64,000 nucleotides of DNA from Solirubrobacter deserti (GTDB lineage Bacteria; Actinomycetota; Thermoleophilia; Solirubrobacterales; Solirubrobacteraceae). The notes under the pieces were generated by a model, which saw only the letters and a program-made list of their open reading frames with translations, was not told the DNA's origin and ran no database searches. Position 1 is the stretch's first letter. Every line of letters starts with the position of its first letter. Where the stretch lies: contig NZ_QPKJ02000003.1 in the NCBI RefSeq assembly GCF_003344625.1, forward strand, positions 496,001 to 560,000, read 5' to 3'. Positions 26,601 to 32,768 of the stretch are shown here, piece by piece. A program made the position numbers and the translations under genes.

Positions 26601-28246
26601 ATGCGCGTCCCGCCGCCGGCACAGTCGGCGTTGCCGGGGCCCAGGCAGCGCGCGAAGCCGGAGGCGCTCGTGGCCACGGTGTTGGTGATCGCGTCGCGAG
26701 TGAGGATCGGCGTCGTCGGCAGGAAGTTCGACTGGTAGCGCTGTCGCGTGCGGGTCGGGAACGTCAGCGTGAACGTGTCGTTGACGTCGGTGTGGGCCAG
26801 CGCCGCGAACGTGCTCTTGTCCCACACCAGGGTCCACGTACCGTCGGCGTTCTCGGTGGCGGACGTGTACGGCGCGGATGGGGTTCGGCCCACGACCGGA
26901 TCGCACTCGCCGTCGCTGGCGTGGTTGCTCGACGTGCGGTTCGTCGCGTCGAGCGGGCAGAGGCCGTTCGGCAGCGTGTCGGTCACCGTGGCGTCGTCGG
27001 CGAACTTGTACTCCCCCGTCTCGAAGGTGAGCGTCCAGTTGGTGAGCGCGCCCTGTGCCAGGCCGCTGGAGTCGCCGGACTTGCGGACGACCCAGTCCTC
27101 CGCGGTGCGCGTCAGCGTGGTCGCATCCGAGACGGTGCGGGGCGTCGTGCCCTGGTAGGTGCCGGTGACGGTCGCGTGGTTGCGCAGCGCGGTCTCGTCG
27201 GTCACTTCCGGTCCCGAGTTGTTGTCGAGGTTCGTCGCCTGTCCAAGCGAGGCGGCGGCCGGCTGGCTGCCGGAGAAGGTCATGGTGTTCGCGCGCATCG
27301 GGACTGCGGCGCGGTACGTGAAGTCCTGGCTTCCGCCCGCCGCGAGCGTGCCGACAGACCACGTGACGTGCGTGTAGACGCCGTTCGGGAGCGGTCCCAC
27401 GGGACCGTCGGGATCGACGGTCTCGGTCGCGACCGACAGCGGTGCGGTGCAGCCGCCGAGCGCAGGGACGGTGATCGGGCCTGCGCCGGGATACTCCTCG
27501 GCCGACCCGGGGTTGGTCGGCGCGTCGGTGGTGTGATCGGCGCCCGGACCGCCGCAGCCGAGGAACTCCAGGCCGGCCGGCAGGTAGTCCTCGAGCACCG
27601 TGCCGGTCGTCGGTCGCACGCCGTTGTTGGCGACGGTCAACGTGTAGACGGTCTGATGGTCGTGGACGCCGCGCAGGATCTCGCCCTCGGGCGACGGCTC
27701 GCTCTTGCGGACCTCGATCGCCTTCAGCGACTGCGTCCCTGACGCCGGGGGCGTGTAGCCGGTGTAGCTCGTCGCCGAGGGGCCGTTCGGCGTGCCGGTG
27801 GCGGTGAACTTCGGCACGTAACGCGGATCGCTGTTGAGGAACGCCTGCGCGGTGACGGCGAACGCGTCGCCCGCGTCATACGCCGCGTTCGAGTACGCCA
27901 CGTCGAAGCCCAGCTCGCGCGACGAGCCCGGGGAGAGGTCGGACACGTTCTCGAAGATCAGCGTTCGCTGGCCGGCCGCGGGTTGGCCGATGATCTCGCG
28001 CGGGGCCACGGAGGCGCCGCCGGCATAGGTGACGCCGGCTGGAAGCACGACGCGGAAGCTGAGGTTGTAGCCGTACGTCCCTGGCGGGTTGGCGGCCGTC
28101 ACCGTCACGTGCGGCTGGTTGCCGTAGAGCACGACGGACGAGGAGACGTCGGCGGAGATGTCCGGCGAGCCGTCGGCGTAGGCAGCCGGGCTGCCGAACG
28201 CGAGGACGCAGACTGCCGCGAGCGTGCTGACGACCAAGAGGCGCAT
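20621..28246 (-). CDS. Giant secreted DUF11-repeat surface protein
   Basis: A 2,541-aa exported protein: signal peptide LLVVSTLAAVCVLAFGSPAAYA, then a long array of DUF11/TIGR01451-type beta domains of roughly 90-150 aa. The repeat signature recurs as 'VxNxGxxxAxxVxVxDxLPxGxxFxS' followed by 'GxVxCxxGxLAxGAxxxxxVxVxV' and 'NTAxV', with LPAGLEFLGC early and DTLPAGTTFVSAD late. Most late repeats keep a paired cysteine. There is no LPxTG sorting signal, lipobox or terminal membrane helix; the C-terminus is short, basic and glycine-rich (KIRVKPGAAAGRGAGG). It probably forms an extended cell-surface stalk or adhesin. It is the first gene of a pair with the L,D-transpeptidase. Confidence 0.85.
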   Translation of the reverse strand: MRLLVVSTLAAVCVLAFGSPAAYADGSPDISADVSSSVVLYGNQPHVTVTAANPPGTYGYNLSFRVVLPAGVTYAGGASVAPREIIGQPAAGQRTLIFENVSDLSPGSSRELGFDVAYSNAAYDAGDAFAVTAQAFLNSDPRYVPKFTATGTPNGPSATSYTGYTPPASGTQSLKAIEVRKSEPSPEGEILRGVHDHQTVYTLTVANNGVRPTTGTVLEDYLPAGLEFLGCGGPGADHTTDAPTNPGSAEEYPGAGPITVPALGGCTAPLSVATETVDPDGPVGPLPNGVYTHVTWSVGTLAAGGSQDFTYRAAVPMRANTMTFSGSQPAAASLGQATNLDNNSGPEVTDETALRNHATVTGTYQGTTPRTVSDATTLTRTAEDWVVRKSGDSSGLAQGALTNWTLTFETGEYKFADDATVTDTLPNGLCPLDATNRTSSNHASDGECDPVVGRTPSAPYTSATENADGTWTLVWDKSTFAALAHTDVNDTFTLTFPTRTRQRYQSNFLPTTPILTRDAITNTVATSASGFARCLGPGNADCAGGGTRIAHDGVDGSPIPDASSAGQVAGDPTIDKRVAASGTDCQLASYVTTVPHYHPGDRICWKLRVEFPGALDTSPQAVADYLPAGVSYEAGSEAVTADNTVTATVDETRAADGLLTWTVAGGTVPTGSRVFERVISTIAQPPGTAVNGDVVGNLLKFSSLNTASVSVPLRDQADYVLDTPVVGLTKGVERIVRGATTVNGPNGPNVDNRTVKGGDEVTYRVDVSNTGAQDALDVEVWDLLPAEYPCPAAVAAISDSGACGAADRVEWTIPTLAAGATKTLTYTATVPDDIGPGRALDNAAGVRGFQGATNLGTRFDYRPASNIDGAATPANAPAADDGSRVTAADATVTKTHTTSVTEGGNTAAQATIGEDITYTVTATVPEGSELGGAVALTDTVDSTTRQPYVSGTATATFNGGALPVGFTLDTSGTVPRVVFPNDYANAPGSGDDVVVLVFTTRVADVAGNTAASGNLTNQAALTWTDPVDGAQTRNSTTVSTQVVEPLITQAKTDDKNPARVEPDDIVTYTVTTTNSAAARTSTAHDVVISDAVPVGLTPIAVAPGNAALADGATVPGTGGAVWDADTRTIVKTVATIAPGGSSAFSYRARVDNPAIGGSSLTNTVSATAASLGSAATGRRTSGTRYAANANDTIQIGGATVTKSGLPTTATIGAPVTYTVRVTIPAGISLYDVTVTDVVPDSIDVDGYGAETCVSGCPLVNTIGRYTPVVNGNGTTTIAWDLGDLASPLAVAQVIDLSYSGHVRATHRNGGANVVAAQTAVNSVTVASNRSNLDGAFSPATIPTGFDDTSTPATSTTTVVEPAVTVDKVVKVAAGAFTDGPATAQSDDGLTYRVVVRNTGTAPALDVTVTDLPDAELTGIVPTAQAGVTVTDGWSAADRDLTWQIAGPIAPGADVTLTYTAALVSASTLSDGQAIDNTAAVPHYFGVPAATRGANPGTVYRDYTDGGSDTTSVVVDFPTFAVVKTTGAGGFPDTGNAEVGQPFAWRVVVTNTSTTATATDVHVTDTLPDNWSYVTGSANLSEPSIAGSTLDWTIASLAPGASATITYSARPLLAAATSPGLGAGAHVNGARVTAAEDEAGNAGNADGPYESTPDTATATLRVPTLTLAKTPDHGAATAGDASSFTLTITNTGAVTARDLDISDVLPAGLAYTGGAATASPAGGFSETSRAAGPGAGETTVHWRVATLAAGASVTVTVPVAVDSGLTAGTTLTNTASVESDETPGPVSDTGSLDVTTGTDVSIAKSGAATYTPGANYTWHLRVRNHGPSSARAAAVSDTLPAGTTFVSADAPCVHAGGTVTCTPGTLAVGADVTYDVVVAVDPALTVPTLSNTATVSTTTPDADPSNDSSTFGPTVAPLADVSVTKTASPSAPLEGYGTSFTLTVHNAGPSVARAVTLTDVLPAELPFASVDNGGCAHAAGTVSCALGDLAPGADVVIRVAVSTGILGTFTNTATVATTTPEPPGGGAPNSAQADVTVRPIADLALAKTAPPTVAAGGALTWQLTVTNHGPRDATGVTISDPLPAGTTFSSADPGCGIAAGVVTCAVGALANGASASRSVTVTVPHALAGTTVLNTATVRADQGDDDPSDDTATATTQVGPSANLAIVKSGPAAVEAGGTVAWTLAVSNAGPSTATAVRVIDTLPSGVELVGATPTQGSCAAAGGTVECSLATLPSGAAVQIQVVARVPAALEGATLVNRASVAGEQPDPNPADDASSSTTRVDPPARTGFDLALVKAVAGSAKPQLGAPLRYTLTVSNAGPATATAVKLVDTLPGSVEYASAALPGGKCAERAGVVTCTLGALAPGATAQATVTVRPVRGGTVRNTATVSSAMADRDPANDRSTATVEVEEQPAALSIVKTAVTKGVVAAGGRIRLKIRVKNTSPHAAADVIVCDDPGTTTYVKTAGARFRNGRACWTVGVLAAGASRTYTVTVRVNRRTSAGTLRAGATVKAGNARTRRDAAKIRVKPGAAAGRGAGGVTG

Positions 28247-28276
28247 TCAGATGGTCCTGTTCTGGCTGGGGGGCAG

Positions 28277-28330
28277 CCGGCACACCCCAAGGCGATGGGG
28301 ACCGGCACCCCGGCCAATCGACGCCGGCAC
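28277..28330 (-). other. Leader of the DUF11 gene with three GTGCCGG copies
   Basis: The 168 bp between tRNA-Sec and the DUF11 start hold no gene. On the minus strand they carry three copies of GTGCCGG (+ strand CCGGCAC at 28277, 28302 and 28324), spaced 25 and 22 bp, with a CCCC/GGGG hairpin between two of them. The role is unknown; I did not recognise a known riboswitch. Confidence 0.3.
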
Positions 28331-28414
28331 CACGTCGCTTGAATCGACCGTCACCTGAAGGACAGCCCGGCTCACGCCGCCGGCCCGGCCGATGGCGAAC
28401 CGTGTGCGGCTCAG

Positions 28415-28507
28415 CGGAGCGGCGCCGGAATCGAACCGACCCACCGATGGGCTACACCGGCCCACGGGTTTTGAAGACCCGCTGGGGCACCAGCCCCGGG
28501 CCGCTCC
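28415..28507 (-). tRNA. selC: tRNA-Sec (anticodon TCA)
   Basis: A 93-nt tRNA read on the minus strand from 28507 to 28415. It has the special shape of selenocysteine tRNA: an 8-bp acceptor stem (GGAGCGGC with GCCGCTCC), a long D stem with a tiny TGGT loop, anticodon loop CTTCAAA with TCA, a long variable arm (TGGGC/GCCCA) and a 5-bp T stem with loop TTCGATT. The discriminator is G and CCA is not encoded. It implies that UGA is read as selenocysteine somewhere in this genome, with SelA, SelB and SelD encoded elsewhere; none is in this window. Confidence 0.93.
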
Positions 28508-28566
28508 GCCGCGCAGGCTAGTTCACCTTGGCGACGACGAACCCGTAGTTCCAAGAAGAGGCCAAG

Positions 28567-28597
28567 CTGCATGTGGGACAACGGCTCCCACATGCAG
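28567..28597 (+). promoter_or_regulatory. Perfect hairpin enclosing the start of the YrdC-like gene
   Basis: The arms CTGCATGTGGGA (28567-28578) and TCCCACATGCAG (28586-28597) are exact complements with a 7-nt loop. The left arm contains the ATG at 28571, which has a Shine-Dalgarno AAGAGG 9 bp upstream; the right arm contains a second in-frame ATG at 28592. Folding in mRNA would hide the start, so translational control is plausible. A protein-binding palindrome is the alternative. Confidence 0.5.
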
Positions 28598-29371
28598 CCG
28601 ATCCTCGACATCGCCTCCCTCGCCGACCGCACCCGCGCCGCGCAGGCCACGGCCGAGGGCTTCGCGCTCTTCTACGCCTTCGGCAACTTCTGCGCGCTCG
28701 CCGCCCGGCCCGAGCTGGCCTCACTGCGCGCGATGAACGCGCTCAAGGGCCGCCCGCGCGACCAGGTGGGCAGCGTCACGACCACGCCCGAGCGCGCGAA
28801 CCGCGTCTTCGACTGGGACGCGGTCCAGCTGCCGTGGAGCGCGCTGATGGGCACGATGGCCGACCTGCAGGCGCTCGGCCCGATCGGCTTCCGCGGCCCC
28901 GCCGCCGCGCACATCCCCGCGCACCTGACCGTGGGCGGCACCGTCCAGCTGATCACGCCGGGCGACGCCTGCCCGTCCAACGCGCTGGTCGGCGAGGTGC
29001 TCGACCTGATCGGCGAGGACATCCTCTACATCACCAGCGCGAACGCCAACAAGCACGAGACCCACTACGCGATCGGCGAGATCGCAAGGGAGTTCGGTCA
29101 CCGCGACGACGTGGTCTTCATCGGCCACCGCAACGAGCGGGCGAACCGGCGCCGCTACCCGCACCACCGCCCGTGCTCGACGTCGATCGTGAGCTTCGAC
29201 GGCTCCGAGCTGGTCCTCGAGCGCCACGGCTCACTCGACGCGGACCTGATCGGCCGGGTCGCCGCCAAGCACGGGCTCACGCTGCCCATCGCCGCCCACC
29301 GCCGCCTGCCCGTCCGGCGTTACCGCCGTCCGCTCCGGCTCGCTCGTCCCGCCCGCGCGCTGGCGCATTGA
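28571..29371 (+). CDS. Sua5/YciO/YrdC-family protein
   Basis: A 266-aa protein with a YrdC-like fold, the family that makes threonylcarbamoyl-AMP for t6A in ANN-decoding tRNAs or serves in related carbamoyl transfers. Visible family features are NALKGRPRDQVGSV (substrate-binding KxRP region), HLTVGGTVQLI, then EDILYITSANANKHETHY (the TSAN motif) and PCSTSIVSFDGSELVLERHG (the PST strand). It is longer and more diverged than housekeeping TsaC, so it may be a paralogue with another role. It starts 64 bp from the divergent tRNA-Sec. The last ~45 codons overlap the convergent FTR1 gene and look low in structure. Confidence 0.72.
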   Translation: MWDNGSHMQPILDIASLADRTRAAQATAEGFALFYAFGNFCALAARPELASLRAMNALKGRPRDQVGSVTTTPERANRVFDWDAVQLPWSALMGTMADLQALGPIGFRGPAAAHIPAHLTVGGTVQLITPGDACPSNALVGEVLDLIGEDILYITSANANKHETHYAIGEIAREFGHRDDVVFIGHRNERANRRRYPHHRPCSTSIVSFDGSELVLERHGSLDADLIGRVAAKHGLTLPIAAHRRLPVRRYRRPLRLARPARALAH

Positions 29372-31642
29372 CCGCCGCCGTGGCCGCTTGACCTTCATCT
29401 CCTGCGCCAGGAAGTAGGAGCCGATCACGAACGCGGCAGCGGCCAGCTGCGCGCCGATCGTCTCCACCGTCGGGTACACGCCCAGCCATAGGCCGGGCCA
29501 GTAGGGGAGCGAGACGTCGATCGGCGTGATCGGGATCCAGCCCGTGCCCTGCATGGTGCGCGCCGTCTGGCCGACCATCACCACGAGCACGAATCCGATG
29601 AAGACGCCGGTGACGATCAGCATCTTCTTGTAGGGCAGCTTGCGCTGGAGGAAGAACGTCACGCCGCCCACGGCGAACGTCAAGGCCAGGCCGAGGCTCG
29701 CGCCCTCGACCACGGCCGCCGTGCCGGCGCTCAGCTGCAGTGACTGCAGGAACAGCACGGTCTCGAAGCCCTCGCGGTAGACGCTCGTCAGCCCGAGCAC
29801 GAACAGGCCGATCGCCTGCGCGGAGATGAAGCCCTGGCGCTCGAGCTTCTCGTAGCGCTTGCGCTGGCGGTGGAACTTGGCGATCCACTCCGACCAGTAG
29901 ACCTTGTGGAAGAACCAGTTCGTGATCAGCAGCAGGACGCCGATCGCGACCAGGCCGACGACGGCCTCGAGCTTCTCGCCGTAGCGCTCCAGCGACTGCA
30001 GGAGCGTCTGGGCGAGGATCCAGGTGACGATCGAGACGCCGAGCCCCGCGAGCGCGCCGATGAACACGGGCCGCCGCAGCCGGCGCCGCATCCCGACCAT
30101 CGAAGCCGTGATCGCGGCCAGGATCAGCACGCCCTCCAGCCCCTCGCGGAAGACGATGATCGCGCTGTTGGTCACGACGGTGGCCTTGTTGGCCGAGTCG
30201 CCGAGCGTGGCGGCGGAGTCGGCCAGCTTGGTGTCCAGCGCCAGCCGCGTCTCGCGGATCGCGCGCCGCGGCGCGCGCTCGGCGATCTGGGTCGCGAGGC
30301 CGTCCTGGCCGGCGGCGCCGAACCAGATCAGGCCCTCGACGTCGAGCGCCAGGCCCGGGTCGAACGAGCGCAGCCGGCGCTCGGGCCCGAACTCGAAGAA
30401 CGCGTACGCCTCCAGCCGCGCCTGCTCGGCCTGCCGGTACTGGCCGGCGCCGACGGCGGCCTCCATGCGGTCCAGCGTGAGCGCGATCAGGTCGTAGTCG
30501 GACTCGTCGGTCTCCTCGGTCCAGGCCTTCGGCATCGCGGCCTTGAGCGCGGTCTCGGCGCGCAGCTCCACCCGCTCGACCTGCTCGTGGGTGGGCACAC
30601 CGGTCTTGCTGCGGTTCGCCTGCTCGACGAGCTTGCCGAGCTCGCCGATCGCGTCGGCGGCGACCTTCGTGCGCGCCGGGTCGCGCTTGGCGAGCTGGTC
30701 GCGCAGGTCGGCGAACGCGCCCACGGCGCCCGTCCGGAAGGCGACGGCCTCCTGGATCTCGAAGTCGCGCGTGACGTTGGTGTCCTTGACGCCGCGGCCG
30801 TACTCGACCGGGACGAGCTCGAGGAACTGCAGCAGCTGCTGGGCGCGCCGGGCCGCCTCCTGCGGCGTGAAGGGCGCGGCGGTGAAGCCGACGAGCGCCG
30901 CCTCGGCGCGGTCGAGCGTGTCCGGCAGGCCGGCGAACGCGGCTTCGGCCGCGCGGCGGGCTGCCGCTCCGCGGTCCTGCTCGTAGCGGGTCGCGAGGAT
31001 CGAGAAGTACCAGGCGGCCTGCTCGGCGGCCTCGGCGCGGCGCGCGGGCAGGTCCTGCTCGATGCCGCGGCGCACGTCGGCGAGCAGCTCGCGCAGGCGC
31101 GCCTGGTAGGCGTCCAGCAGGTCCTTGGTGACGGCCTGGTTGGCGGTCCGGCCGTCGATCTTCCCGCGCGCGAGCTGGTCGAGCGCGAGCGTCGCCTGGG
31201 CGCCCGGGCGCGTGAAGCGGGTCGCGGTGCGGAACTCGCGCAGCAGCAGCCAGCGGCGGGCGGTGGCGGCGTCCCCGCGGGCGGTGGCCTGGGTGGTGAC
31301 GGCGTAGGCGCCGCGCAGCACGGCGGCGCGCACGGCGCCGCGGGCCGCGGCGAGCGCGGTGGCGTCGTCGCGCCGGGCCGCCCTGGCGGCCGCGCGGAGG
31401 TGCTCGGTGATCGCTTCGTCGGCGTCCGGGTCCGCGCGCTCGATCGCCGCCGCCAGCGTCCCGCCGTACGCCCCGCGGGCCCGGTTGACGGCCTTGGCCG
31501 CCGTGTCCGGGCCGGACAGCACGAGCTCGGTCTGGGCGGCGAAGAGGCCGTCGTTGATCGTGCCCGCGGCCTTCCAGGGCTCGGCCGCGTGCGCGGCCGG
31601 GGCCAGGATCAGCGCCGCCAGGAGGGCCAGCGCGAGCCGCAC
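29231..31642 (-). CDS. FTR1-family high-affinity iron permease with long extracytoplasmic domain
   Basis: An 803-aa protein: signal peptide LALALLAALILAPAAHA, a ~480-aa helical extracytoplasmic region, then a seven-helix FTR1 permease (about 490-750). Both iron-binding REXXE motifs are present: IIVFREGLEGVLIL and TSVYREGFETVLFL. It moves ferric iron across the membrane, normally with an EfeO-type partner, encoded one base upstream here (TGA-G-GTG). The C-terminal tail is charged and overlaps the convergent YrdC-like gene by 141 bp. The start is the GTG at 31640-31642. Iron repression is likely given the candidate box before the operon. Confidence 0.88.
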   Translation of the reverse strand: MRLALALLAALILAPAAHAAEPWKAAGTINDGLFAAQTELVLSGPDTAAKAVNRARGAYGGTLAAAIERADPDADEAITEHLRAAARAARRDDATALAAARGAVRAAVLRGAYAVTTQATARGDAATARRWLLLREFRTATRFTRPGAQATLALDQLARGKIDGRTANQAVTKDLLDAYQARLRELLADVRRGIEQDLPARRAEAAEQAAWYFSILATRYEQDRGAAARRAAEAAFAGLPDTLDRAEAALVGFTAAPFTPQEAARRAQQLLQFLELVPVEYGRGVKDTNVTRDFEIQEAVAFRTGAVGAFADLRDQLAKRDPARTKVAADAIGELGKLVEQANRSKTGVPTHEQVERVELRAETALKAAMPKAWTEETDESDYDLIALTLDRMEAAVGAGQYRQAEQARLEAYAFFEFGPERRLRSFDPGLALDVEGLIWFGAAGQDGLATQIAERAPRRAIRETRLALDTKLADSAATLGDSANKATVVTNSAIIVFREGLEGVLILAAITASMVGMRRRLRRPVFIGALAGLGVSIVTWILAQTLLQSLERYGEKLEAVVGLVAIGVLLLITNWFFHKVYWSEWIAKFHRQRKRYEKLERQGFISAQAIGLFVLGLTSVYREGFETVLFLQSLQLSAGTAAVVEGASLGLALTFAVGGVTFFLQRKLPYKKMLIVTGVFIGFVLVVMVGQTARTMQGTGWIPITPIDVSLPYWPGLWLGVYPTVETIGAQLAAAAFVIGSYFLAQEMKVKRPRRRSMRQRAGGTSEPERTAVTPDGQAAVGGDGQREPVLGGDPADQVRVE

Positions 31643-31643
31643 C

Positions 31644-32732
31644 TCAGGACTCCAGCTGGAGGTTCAGCTTGCCGGCCTGCTGGGACACCTGGCCCGCGAT
31701 CGCCTCCGCGCGGCGCTGGGCCTCCGAGCCGAGCGTGTCGGCGTCCTCGGCCGTGAACCGCTTGCCGCCCTGCTCCTCGGTGAGCAGGCGCTCGGCGAAG
31801 TCGTGCAGCTCGGCGAGCTGGCTCGCGGTCTGGGCGGCGCCGTCCGGGTCGGTCGCCTCCACGGACGGCTTGAGGTTGTCGTAGATGAGGACGATGCCGC
31901 CGAGGATGTCGCGGATGTCCGACAGCCGCGAGGTGGCCACGAAGGCCTTCTCCTCGGCCTGGTTGCCCGCGATGAAGCGCGAGTTCTTCCAGGCGTCGAA
32001 GTACTCCGACATCGTCGGGGTCATCACGACGACGGCCGTGAACGCGTCTTCGAGCTTGGGCTGCCACGCCTCCGCGGCCGCGTCGAGCTCCTTCGCGTAC
32101 TTGACGAACTCGGTGGTCGCGGCGAGCAGGAACTGCGCGTCGGGCAGCGCCTCCGGGAAGCTGACCTGGCCGTCGCCGTCGAGGTCGGGCTCGACGCCCT
32201 TGGCCTGGAACTTGGGCTCGGTGCCGAACGCGGACGTCTCCACGAGCGCGAAGAAGTTGCCGGGCTGCTTGAACTCGCGGCCGTCCTCGGTCTTGAAGGA
32301 GAACGGCACCGCGTTCTCCGGGTCGGACGCGTCCCCGCCGGCGTCGATGATCACGTCGTAGTCGGCGAGCTCGGGCACGCCCGCGACGACGCCCTCCATC
32401 TCCTCGTAGTCCGGGTTGGCCTTGATGTGGCCGTCCTGGACCTTCTTGACGGCGCCGGCGACCGCCTCGCGCTCGCTGTCGAGCAGCTGCGCGTAATCGA
32501 AGTCGGCGGCTTCGGCCAGGTCGTGGTAGGCCTGCGCGTCCCGCTGGAGCTGCTCGACCGAGCTCACCAGCCGATCGGTGTGATCGAGCAGGTAGGTCTT
32601 GATGGCGCCGAGGTCTGCGGCGGTTTCAGTTGCGGCGGGGGTCGCCGCGGCCGGGGCGGGCTCGTCTTCCCCTCCGCACGCGCTGGCGACGAGTGCGAGC
32701 AGGGTGAGCGCCACGAGGGTGATGCGCGACAT
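31644..32732 (-). CDS. efeO: EfeO/imelysin-like iron-binding lipoprotein
   Basis: A 362-aa lipoprotein with a lipobox LVASAC at about residue 19, so it is anchored outside the membrane. The body is helical and fits the EfeO/peptidase-M75 family (LGAIKTYLLDHTDRLVSSV, then FVATSRLSDIRDILGG late) that hands iron to FTR1. The N-terminal cupredoxin found in E. coli EfeO is missing. An EF-hand-like loop DLDGDGQVSFPEAL sits in the middle, unusual for the family. It is the first gene of the operon with the FTR1 gene; no EfeB peroxidase follows. The symbol marks family similarity, not proven equivalence. Confidence 0.78.
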   Translation of the reverse strand: MSRITLVALTLLALVASACGGEDEPAPAAATPAATETAADLGAIKTYLLDHTDRLVSSVEQLQRDAQAYHDLAEAADFDYAQLLDSEREAVAGAVKKVQDGHIKANPDYEEMEGVVAGVPELADYDVIIDAGGDASDPENAVPFSFKTEDGREFKQPGNFFALVETSAFGTEPKFQAKGVEPDLDGDGQVSFPEALPDAQFLLAATTEFVKYAKELDAAAEAWQPKLEDAFTAVVVMTPTMSEYFDAWKNSRFIAGNQAEEKAFVATSRLSDIRDILGGIVLIYDNLKPSVEATDPDGAAQTASQLAELHDFAERLLTEEQGGKRFTAEDADTLGSEAQRRAEAIAGQVSQQAGKLNLQLES

Positions 32733-32747
32733 GCGGTTGGGCTCCGA

Positions 32748-32763
32748 ATTAGGGAACCCGAAT
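32748..32763 (-). promoter_or_regulatory. Candidate iron-responsive operator upstream of efeO-like gene
   Basis: ATTAGGGAACCCGAAT, 15 bp before the EfeO start, is an imperfect palindrome. Its core TTAGGGAACCCGAA matches the stronger iron box at 57124-57137 at 11 of 14 positions. This is consistent with a weak DtxR/IdeR-type site. Confidence 0.4.
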
Positions 32764-32768
32764 AGCTA

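Noticed and set aside
22319..27742. 1,807-codon plus-strand open frame opposite the DUF11 gene
   Set aside because: Same reasoning: no motif, no export signal, composition typical of an antisense frame of GC-rich coding DNA; the opposite strand shows clear repeats.
28247..28414. Riboswitch (for example cyclic-di-GMP type) before the surface protein gene
   Set aside because: The conserved GEMM core sequences and stem arrangement could not be found; only repeats of GTGCCGG and a small hairpin are visible.
28571..29371. YrdC-like gene as a selenoprotein or as tsaC itself
   Set aside because: No in-frame TGA is needed for its frame, and the diverged sequence argues against calling it the essential TsaC enzyme.
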